Shown: positions 1-5,415 of the stretch, in pieces
Layout: each line of letters opens with the position of its first letter
Position numbering within the stretch: the stretch's first letter is position 1
DNA from: Anaerolineales bacterium
GTDB taxonomy: Bacteria; Chloroflexota; Anaerolineae; Anaerolineales; UBA6663
Length of the DNA: 5,415 nucleotides
Assembly (NCBI GenBank): GCA_017999235.1
Contig: JAGOBN010000128.1
Coordinates: forward strand, 3,537 to 8,951
Reading direction: 5' to 3'
Notes under the pieces: generated by a model
Database searches by the model: none
Seen by the model: the letters and a program-made list of their open reading frames with translations, nothing else
What the model was told of the DNA's origin: nothing
Position numbers and translations under genes: made by a program

Positions 1-2
1 CC

Positions 3-740
3 ACGCAGGACCTTTACGTGGCTTTGACCGGCGATGATGCCAACCTGGGCGCGGCGGATGCGCCGTTCCGCACCGTGCAGCAGGCCGTTGAGGCCGCCTC
101 GGCCGCCGGCGACGCCGTGATCCACATTCTGGATGCGGGGCCGTATGTCAGCACGACCATCAACAAGACGCTAAAACTGGCAGGCGCAAACACCACTCTC
201 GCGGCGCTGACGCTCTCCAACAGCGCCCTGATCGTGGCCGGCACCAGCGGCGTCAGCGCGCCGGCGGTCACCGTCAACGCCGGCTCACGCGCCCAGGATG
301 GCGTCAATCTGGCGGCGGCCGGCGGCACCGTGGCTTTAGCGGCCGGGACGTATCCGGAGACCTTGACCTTGAGCCGCGCGGTGACGGTGCAAGGGCCGGC
401 CAGCGGCCCCCGCGCGATCATCGATCCAGCCAGCGGTGCGGCCGTACAGGTGACGGCCGGCGCCGGCAGCACCCTCGCCCACGTGGATCTCCAGGGCGCG
501 GCCACCGGTGTGCTGGTCTCAGGCGGCAGCGGCCTGACGCTCTCCGGCCTCAATTTTGCCAGCACCGTCACGGCCGTCAGCGCCAGCGTACCCGTCAGCG
601 CCACCGGCAATTACTGGGGCGATCCCAGCGGCCCAACGCACGCCGCCAACCCCGGCGCGGCCGGCTATCCGGTCACCGATAACGTCGCGTTCAGCCCGTG
701 GTGCTCCAACCCGGCGCCGGCCTGCACGCCGCTGCGCGGG
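3..740 (+). other. Domain region: right-handed parallel beta-helix (pectate-lyase-like fold)
   Basis: The opening YVALTGDDANLG followed by DAPFRTVQQAVEAA (residues 14-27) is the usual start of secreted beta-helix proteins, in which a GDDxNxG turn precedes a 'PFRTIQxAVDAA' helix. A second start-like segment follows at about residues 94-123 (AQDGVNLAAAGGTVALAAGT, then YPETLTL and VTVQG). Further coils run to NYWGDPSGP (residues 198-206, nt 609-635), a motif that commonly closes such helices, followed by DNVAFSPWC. I see no clear catalytic residues of a polysaccharide lyase, so a binding or structural role is as likely as an enzymatic one. The N-terminal cap and probably the signal peptide lie outside the window. 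Confidence 0.7.
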
Positions 741-3700
741 CCGCTGGCCAAGCTGGTTTTCACCACGCCGCCATCCAATGCCGCCGCGGCCGCCGCCCTC
801 ACACCGGCGGTGGTCGTGCAGGCTCAAGACACCTTCAATAATCCGGTCGCGCTCTACACCGGCACCATTACTGTGAGCGTGGGCGCCAACCCGGGCGCCA
901 GCACGTTGGGCGGCACCCTGAGCCAATCGGCCAACGGCACGTCCGGCTCCGCCGCTTTTGGCAATTTGAGCCTCAACAACCCGGGCCTGGGCTACACCCT
1001 GGTCGCGGCCACCGCCGCGCCGGGCGGCGGTGTGATCACGGCCACCAGCACTTCCTTCAATATCTTCAATACGCCGCCGGCGGCCGTAAACGATCCGGCG
1101 GCGACGTTGGAAGATACCGCTGTGAATGTGGATGTGCTGGCCAATGACAGCGACCCCAACGGCGATTCTCTGCGGATCGTCAGCCTGCTTCCGCCGGCCA
1201 ATGGCAGCGTGCTCACCGCCACGGCGGGGGTGACATATACGCCGGCCGCCAATTTCTTCGGCACCGATGTCTTCACCTACACCATTAACGACGTGTACGG
1301 TTCGGGTGTGGCCACCGGAACGGTCACGGTCACAGTCACCGGCGTCAACGATCCGCCCACCTATAACCTGGCCGCCGCCCCAGCCGTGAACGAGGACTCG
1401 GGCGCTTACACCAATCCGGCCTTCGCCTCAGCAATCGCGGCCGGCCCGAACGAGACCGGCCAGACCGTGAGTTTCGCGCTGACCAACACGAACAACAGCC
1501 TGTTTAGCGCCCAGCCCGCGCTGTCCGCCGGCGGCCAGTTGACCTTCACGCCGGCCGCCAATGCTTTTGGCTCGGCCACCGTCTACGTGACCGCCTCGGA
1601 TAACGGCGGCACTGCCAATGGCGGCCAGAACACCGCCGCCGTGCAGACCTTCGTCATCACCGTCAATGCGGTGAATGACGCGCCCGCCTTCACGGTCCCG
1701 GTCACCGCGGTTGTGGCGCTGGAGGATGCCGGCCCGGTGACACAGGCCGGCTTCGCCACCGGGATGACCGCCACTGAGACCGGCCAAACGCTCAACTTCC
1801 TGCTCTCCCCCACCACGCCGCTCTCTTTTACCACTCAGCCGGCCATCAACGCCGGCACGGGCGACCTCACCTTCCAGGCCGCGCCAAATGTGTTCGGCGT
1901 GATCACCGTCACGGCGCGTCTGCAGGACAATGGCGGCACTGGCAATGGCGGCGTCGATACCACGGCCCCGCTCACATTCACCCTCACGCTCACCCCGGTG
2001 CCGGATCCGCCGGCGGCCGGCGCGGATGCGACGACGATCACTGAAGACGCCGCGCTGCTTAACTTCAATGTGCTGGCCAATGATACTGATCCGGATGTTC
2101 AGGCGTTGACGGTCACGGCGGTGGGGACCACCGGGGCCGGCGCAACGACGTTCACGGCCGGCGGCGTGGCCTTCACGCCCACCGCCGATTTCAACGGCGC
2201 CGCGGTCTTCACCTACACGGTCAGCGACCCCACGGCGCGCACCGCCACGGCCACGCTGACCGTAACCGTGACCCCCGTCAACGATCCGCCGCAGTTCACG
2301 CTGACGGCGCCCACGCTGACCCGCCTGGAGGACTCGGGCGCGTTCTCACAGAGCGCGGCCAACGCCATCCAGCCCGGGCCAGCCACCGCCGGCGATGAGG
2401 CCGGCCAACAGCTGACTTTTCAGGTCAGCCACGCCTTCCCGCTGTCTTTCACGGTCCAGCCGGCGCTGGACAGCGCCGGCACGCTCTCCTTCACGCTGGC
2501 CGCCAACGCCTTTGGCGTCGTGCCGCTCAGCGTCCAGTTGCGGGACAATGGCGGCGGCGCGGACACGTCCGCCAGCCAGACCCTGACGCTGACCATCACG
2601 GCCGTCAACGACGCGCCGGACTTTGCCAATGGCGGCGATCAGACGGCGGCGGAGGACGCCGGCGCGCAGACGGTGGCCGGCTGGGCGGCGCCGCTGAACC
2701 CCGGCCCCGCTGAACTGGCCCAAACGTTGACCTTTGCCGTGACGAACACCCAGGCGAGCCTGTTCAGCGCGCCGCCGGCCGTGAATGCCGCCGGCGATCT
2801 GACGTACACGCCGGCCGCCAACGCTAACGGCGCCGCCCAGGTCTTCGTCTCCGCGCTGGATAACGGCGGCACCGCCAACGGCGGCGTGAACCAATCCATC
2901 ACCCGCACGTTCACGCTGACCCTCACCGCCGTGAACGACGCCCCCAGCTTCGCGCTGGCCGCCGGCCCCACCGTCCTGGAGGACTCCGGCGCGTTTAGTC
3001 AGGCCAATTTCCTGACCAGTTTGCGGTCCGGCCCGGTGACGGCCGCGGACGAGGCCGGCCAGGCGGTGACCGTGGCGGTCACCAACAGCGTGCCGGCGTT
3101 GTTCGCGGCTCAGCCGGCCCTGGATGGCGCCGGCGCGCTCACCTTCACGCCGGCCGCCAACGCCAACGGGTCCGCCACCGTAACGGTGACGGCCCAAGAC
3201 GACGGCGGCGTGCTCAACGGCGGCGCGGACACGACCGCGCAGACGTTTGTCATCACCCTCACACCAGTGGCGGATGCGCCGCTGGCGAGCGCGGATGTGC
3301 TGACCGTCACGGAAGACAGCGGGCTGGGCGTTCTCGACGTCCTGCTCAATGACCGCACGCTCGACGGCGGCAATCTGACGGTGATTGGTTTTTCGGCGGC
3401 CGGCCACGGGGCGTTGGCTTTGGCGGCGCCGCAGTTGGCGTACACCCCGGACGCCGATTACTTCGGCGCGGACGCCTTCACCTACGTCATCACCGACGCG
3501 GCCTCGCATCTGACGGCGACGACGAGCGCGGCCGTGACGATCCTGCCGGTCAATGATCCGCCGAGTTTTACCAAGGGCATGGATATCACCCGCCCGGAAG
3601 ATTCGGCGGCGGTCACATTCCTGAATTGGGCCACCGGCTTGAACGCCGGCCCGGTCAATGAAACGGGCCAGGCGCTGACCTTCGTGGTCACCACCAGCGC

Positions 3701-4754
3701 GCCGGCTTTGTTCGCGGCCCAGCCCACGCTGGACGCGGCGGATGGCAGCTTGAGCTTCGCGCCGGCGCCCAACGCCTTCGGCTCCGCCACGGTGTGGGTC
3801 AGCGCGCATGATGACGGCGGCACCGCCAGCGGCGGGGTGGATACCTCGGCGCCGCAGACCTTTGTCATCACCCTCACCCCGGCCAATGACCCGCCGACGG
3901 CGGCGGCCGATCACTTCCAGGTGGCCGTCAACAGCGCCGCCAACGCCCTGGATGTGCTGGCCAATGACTCAAGCGCGCCGGACAGCGGCGAGACCCTCAG
4001 CCTCAGCGCGGCCGGCCCGGCGCTCAGCGGCACGGTGTCCATCGCGCCGGGCGGCGCGGGCTTGCTGTATACCCCGGCGGCCGAGGTCAGCGGCACCGAT
4101 ACCTTCACTTACACCGTGGCCGACGGCCAGGGCGGCACGGCTGAAGCGGTGGTGACCGTGACGATCGGGCAGCCGGCCAGTGCCGTGTATCTGGCGGCGG
4201 TGTGGCGGGATTTTGTGGCGCGGCCGGATCTGGTGGGCGCGTTCAGCCTCAACCCGGCCAACCCGGCCGCCGGCCAGCCGGTGCTGATCACGGCCGTCAT
4301 CACTAACCAGGGCGCGGCCGCCAGCGGCGCGTTCTGGGTGGATTTCTACGTCAATCCTAACCCGCCCCCGACCGCGGCCAACCAGCCCTGGGACCGGCGC
4401 TGCGGGTTGACGCCGTGCGTGGGCATTGCCTGGTTTGTGCCGGGGCCGTTGGCGCCGGGCCAGAGTGTGACCCTCGACTCGACGGCGACCAGTTATTACG
4501 GCCGCAATACTGTCTGGTCCGGCGCGCTGCCCAGCGGCGCCAACGCCTTGTACTTGTACGTGGACAGCTGGAATTGCGACCCCAGCACGAGCGCGTGTGT
4601 GGCCGATGGCGCGGTGTTGGAGGGGGACGAGACCAACAACCGGTTCGCGCGCACGGGATTGGGGCCGCTGGAAACCTCGGCGGACGCCGCGCCGCTGAGC
4701 GCGTCTTTCAGCCTGGATCTGCCGGCGCGGCCGGCGCAGCCCGCGGGAGAGTGA
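3..4754 (+). CDS. Giant secreted tandem-95 / cadherin-like repeat surface protein (5' partial)
   Basis: The frame is open from the window edge and ends at TGA 4752-4754. Residues below are numbered from the GTG at 18. That GTG has an AGGA 7 nt upstream and could be called as a start, but I read it as an internal Val. The codons before it give TQDLY, which joins VALTGDDANLG into a typical beta-helix opening, and starting at 18 would leave the protein with no signal peptide. Domain order: parallel beta-helix (about 1-235), Ig-like domain (about 242-351), ten Ig/cadherin-like repeats (352-1387), CARDB-like domain (about 1402-1544) and a Pro/Ala-rich tail ending PARPAQPAGE. No catalytic motif is evident. 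The likely role is an extracellular stalk or adhesin, inferred from architecture. The visible part has no LPXTG, transmembrane helix or C-terminal anchor. The protein is Ala/Thr/Gly/Pro-rich, acidic and very poor in lysine. The exact ligand is unknown. Confidence 0.88.
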   Translation, partial: TQDLYVALTGDDANLGAADAPFRTVQQAVEAASAAGDAVIHILDAGPYVSTTINKTLKLAGANTTLAALTLSNSALIVAGTSGVSAPAVTVNAGSRAQDGVNLAAAGGTVALAAGTYPETLTLSRAVTVQGPASGPRAIIDPASGAAVQVTAGAGSTLAHVDLQGAATGVLVSGGSGLTLSGLNFASTVTAVSASVPVSATGNYWGDPSGPTHAANPGAAGYPVTDNVAFSPWCSNPAPACTPLRGPLAKLVFTTPPSNAAAAAALTPAVVVQAQDTFNNPVALYTGTITVSVGANPGASTLGGTLSQSANGTSGSAAFGNLSLNNPGLGYTLVAATAAPGGGVITATSTSFNIFNTPPAAVNDPAATLEDTAVNVDVLANDSDPNGDSLRIVSLLPPANGSVLTATAGVTYTPAANFFGTDVFTYTINDVYGSGVATGTVTVTVTGVNDPPTYNLAAAPAVNEDSGAYTNPAFASAIAAGPNETGQTVSFALTNTNNSLFSAQPALSAGGQLTFTPAANAFGSATVYVTASDNGGTANGGQNTAAVQTFVITVNAVNDAPAFTVPVTAVVALEDAGPVTQAGFATGMTATETGQTLNFLLSPTTPLSFTTQPAINAGTGDLTFQAAPNVFGVITVTARLQDNGGTGNGGVDTTAPLTFTLTLTPVPDPPAAGADATTITEDAALLNFNVLANDTDPDVQALTVTAVGTTGAGATTFTAGGVAFTPTADFNGAAVFTYTVSDPTARTATATLTVTVTPVNDPPQFTLTAPTLTRLEDSGAFSQSAANAIQPGPATAGDEAGQQLTFQVSHAFPLSFTVQPALDSAGTLSFTLAANAFGVVPLSVQLRDNGGGADTSASQTLTLTITAVNDAPDFANGGDQTAAEDAGAQTVAGWAAPLNPGPAELAQTLTFAVTNTQASLFSAPPAVNAAGDLTYTPAANANGAAQVFVSALDNGGTANGGVNQSITRTFTLTLTAVNDAPSFALAAGPTVLEDSGAFSQANFLTSLRSGPVTAADEAGQAVTVAVTNSVPALFAAQPALDGAGALTFTPAANANGSATVTVTAQDDGGVLNGGADTTAQTFVITLTPVADAPLASADVLTVTEDSGLGVLDVLLNDRTLDGGNLTVIGFSAAGHGALALAAPQLAYTPDADYFGADAFTYVITDAASHLTATTSAAVTILPVNDPPSFTKGMDITRPEDSAAVTFLNWATGLNAGPVNETGQALTFVVTTSAPALFAAQPTLDAADGSLSFAPAPNAFGSATVWVSAHDDGGTASGGVDTSAPQTFVITLTPANDPPTAAADHFQVAVNSAANALDVLANDSSAPDSGETLSLSAAGPALSGTVSIAPGGAGLLYTPAAEVSGTDTFTYTVADGQGGTAEAVVTVTIGQPASAVYLAAVWRDFVARPDLVGAFSLNPANPAAGQPVLITAVITNQGAAASGAFWVDFYVNPNPPPTAANQPWDRRCGLTPCVGIAWFVPGPLAPGQSVTLDSTATSYYGRNTVWSGALPSGANALYLYVDSWNCDPSTSACVADGAVLEGDETNNRFARTGLGPLETSADAAPLSASFSLDLPARPAQPAGE
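741..1070 (+). other. Domain region: bacterial Ig-like domain (Big_1/invasin-like style)
   Basis: About 110 residues (242-351) begin AKLVFTTPPSNAAA and continue with VVVQAQDTFNNPVALYTGTI, then GNLSLNNPGLGYTLVAA and TSTSFNIFN. The 'LVFTTxPSN ... VxAQDxxxNPV ... GxLxLNxPGxGYTL' layout is a familiar single Ig-like sandwich in secreted multidomain proteins of environmental bacteria. It probably acts as a spacer between the beta-helix head and the repeat stalk. The family assignment is from pattern memory, not a profile search. Confidence 0.6.
1071..4178 (+). repeat. Ten tandem Ig/cadherin-like protein repeats of two classes, order A-B-B-A-B-B-B-A-B-A
   Basis: Each unit ends in a (V/A)xD(P/A)P linker such as VNDPP, VNDAP, PDPP or ANDPP. 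Class A units are at 1071-1358, 2013-2291, 3282-3563 and 3897-4178 (96, 93, 94 and about 94 residues). They carry an EDxA start, a VLxND segment, YTP and FTYT, matching the published 'tandem-95 repeat' pattern. Class B units are at 1359-1685, 1686-2012, 2292-2618, 2619-2945, 2946-3281 and 3564-3896 (109, 109, 109, 109, 112 and 111 residues). They carry ED(S/A), GQ-L-F, QPA(L/I), LTFTPAANA-G and a DNGG/DDGG loop followed in most units by NGG. Some DNA identity persists: the 14-mer ACGCCGGCCGCCAA occurs at 1239, 1548, 2808 and 3147, and the 18-mer GATGTGCTGGCCAATGAC occurs at 1131 and 3951. Acidic loops in this fold often bind calcium; that is inferred here. Confidence 0.9.
4221..4649 (+). other. 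Domain region: CARDB-like beta-sandwich
   Basis: Residues about 1402-1544 begin RPDLVG and continue with NPANPAAGQPVLITAVITNQ, GAFWVDFYVNPN, PGPLAPGQSVTL, NALYLYVDSWN and the closing EGDETNNRF. This is the characteristic CARDB order: 'PDL', 'G--V-I---V-N-G', 'F-V-FYVD', 'L-PG--- ', 'D--N-V-E-dE-NN'. CARDB domains are extracellular Ig-like modules thought to take part in adhesion. This copy carries two close cysteine pairs (C1462/C1467 and C1520/C1527). A 34-residue Ala/Pro/Ser-rich tail follows it, with no membrane anchor. Confidence 0.8.
4745..4751 (+). promoter_or_regulatory. Shine-Dalgarno-like site for the downstream membrane protein
   Basis: GGGAGAG lies inside the last codons of the large gene, ending 6 nt before the ATG at 4758. 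Its position, together with the 3-nt intergenic gap, supports the ATG as the start and suggests translational coupling to the upstream gene. No promoter-like sequence separates the two genes. Confidence 0.6.
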
Positions 4755-4757
4755 CCT

Positions 4758-5411
4758 ATGCGCCGTCGTTTTCTGCTGGTGGGGGGATGGGGTTTGGCGT
4801 TGGCGTTGGCGGCGGTCAACGGCCTCGCTCCGGCGCGGCTGGCGGCGGCGCAGCAGCCTTCGCCGCGGCCGCCGTTATCGGCCACCGATCAATATCTGAC
4901 CGCCATCGCGCCGCCGCCAACCCAGCCGGCCGGAGGGGGGGAGGGGGGCGGCGGCTCAGCGCCAACGGAGGTGCCGGCCAGTGTGACGGCCTCGCCCACA
5001 CCCCGGCGCGTGACGCGGACGCCGCTGGCCACGCCGACACCCGGACCGACCCAGACGCCGCGGGTGATTGTGCAGACGGTGGTGCAGACCGTGCAAGTGC
5101 CGGTGGTGCGGACGGTCTCAGTAGTTGAAACCGTGGTCGTCGTGGTCACCGCGCCGGCCGGCCCGGCCTCCCCCACCCCCACGCACACCCTGGAGCCGGT
5201 GGGCGCCGGCCCCGTCGCCGCCAATCTGCCCAGCGGATGGCTGTGGGTGTTGATCCTGTTCCCGGTGGTGGCGATCGCGCTGGCGGTGCTCTGGCTGCTG
5301 CGGCGGGATTTCATCCTGCCGGGCATTTACCCGCCGGCCAGCCGGCCCCGGCGGATCGGCCGGCTGCTCGGCCGCCGCAAGAAGACCGATCAGCCGCGCT
5401 GGCCCGAGTAG
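4758..5411 (+). CDS. Signal-peptide-bearing single-pass membrane protein with Pro/Thr-rich and Val/Thr-rich extracellular linker
   Basis: This is a complete 217-residue protein (ATG 4758, TAG 5409-5411) that I do not recognise as a named family. Residues 1-31 form a signal peptide: basic MRRR, a hydrophobic core FLLVGGWGLALALAAV, and a likely cut after AAA31 before QQ. There is no lipobox cysteine. Residues 32-101 are disordered, Pro/Thr/Gly-rich (GGGEGGGGSAPTE, TPLATPTPGPTQTP). Residues 103-131 are a Val/Thr-rich stretch with recurring QTV, QTV, RTV and ETV. A second PT linker (SPTPTHT) follows. One transmembrane helix spans about 161-181 (WLWVLILFPVVAIALAVLWLL), then a basic tail (RRDFILPG ... 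RRKK). The predicted topology is a long outside arm with a short cytoplasmic tail. It starts 3 nt after the repeat-protein gene, so an anchoring or display role for that protein is plausible but only inferred from position. No enzymatic motif is visible. Confidence 0.85.
   Translation: MRRRFLLVGGWGLALALAAVNGLAPARLAAAQQPSPRPPLSATDQYLTAIAPPPTQPAGGGEGGGGSAPTEVPASVTASPTPRRVTRTPLATPTPGPTQTPRVIVQTVVQTVQVPVVRTVSVVETVVVVVTAPAGPASPTPTHTLEPVGAGPVAANLPSGWLWVLILFPVVAIALAVLWLLRRDFILPGIYPPASRPRRIGRLLGRRKKTDQPRWPE
4935..4948 (+). repeat. Interrupted poly-G tract (G7-A-G6) inside the small gene
   Basis: Seven G (4935-4941), one A and six G (4943-4948) encode part of the Gly-rich linker around residue 60. 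Short homopolymers of this kind can slip in replication or be miscounted in sequencing. Here both flanks keep the same frame into a plausible linker and transmembrane helix, so the frame as read appears correct. Confidence 0.5.
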
Positions 5412-5415
5412 CGGC

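Noticed and set aside
18..20. GTG at 18 with AGGA at 7-10 as the true start of the large gene
   Set aside because: The upstream in-frame residues TQDLY complete the beta-helix opening, and an exported protein starting here would lack a signal peptide. It cannot be fully excluded from this window.
14..610. Minus-strand open frame opposite the beta-helix
   Set aside because: Composition is typical of an antisense shadow in GC-rich DNA, and no ribosome site or domain is seen.
2346..3914. Long minus-strand open frame (522 codons) under the repeat array
   Set aside because: Its product is Arg/Gly-rich low-complexity sequence with no recognisable domain. It mirrors the repeat periodicity of the plus-strand gene and is expected where GC-rich codons leave few stops on the other strand.
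1071..4178. CRISPR array or DNA satellite as explanation for the periodic sequence
   Set aside because: The period (about 280 and 327 nt) matches protein domains, DNA identity between units is low outside short motifs, and there is no direct-repeat/spacer layout.
4752..4760. Small gene as a frameshifted C-terminal anchor of the large protein
   Set aside because: It has its own start codon, Shine-Dalgarno-like site and a convincing signal peptide with an AAA cleavage site, which would not be expected in the middle of an exported protein.
4415..5128. Plus-strand open frame of 237 codons overlapping the end of the large gene and most of the small one
   Set aside because: It runs out of frame across two well-supported genes. 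Its product is Gly/Ala/Arg-rich with no domain, whereas the overlapped frames give a CARDB domain, a signal peptide and a transmembrane helix.

Overview
The window is GC-rich DNA (by eye about 70 % G+C) carrying two plus-strand genes of one transcription unit. Both encode exported, low-complexity envelope proteins. No RNA gene, mobile element, CRISPR array or terminator was seen. The protein style suggests a GC-rich member of the Chloroflexota: a beta-helix ending in NYWGDPSGP, a VQAQD-type Ig-like domain, tandem-95/cadherin-like repeats, a CARDB domain and TPTPGPTQTP-type linkers. This placement is an inference from style; there is no marker gene.

Positions 3-4754 hold the 3' part of a giant surface protein whose start lies upstream of the window. 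In order it contains a parallel beta-helix (to about 740), an Ig-like domain (about 741-1070), ten tandem beta-sandwich repeats (1071-4178) and a CARDB-like domain (about 4221-4649), then a short Pro/Ala tail. The repeats are of two alternating classes: four about 95-residue 'tandem-95' units (A) and six about 109-residue units (B), ordered A-B-B-A-B-B-B-A-B-A. The visible part has no membrane anchor or sorting signal.

Positions 4758-5411 hold a complete small gene that starts 3 nt after the first one ends. It encodes a 217-residue protein with a signal peptide, a Pro/Thr/Gly-rich extracellular linker, a Val/Thr-rich beta-prone stretch, one transmembrane helix and a basic cytoplasmic tail. 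Its Shine-Dalgarno-like sequence lies inside the last codons of the large gene, so the two are probably co-expressed. A reasonable but untested hypothesis is that the small protein anchors the large stalk protein or assists its display.

Nothing here is an obvious new enzyme or defence system. The most interesting points are the higher-order organisation of the repeat array, the pairing of a stalk protein with an anchor-like protein, the placement of all cysteines in close pairs outside the repeats, and the loss of the acidic motifs in the later A repeats.
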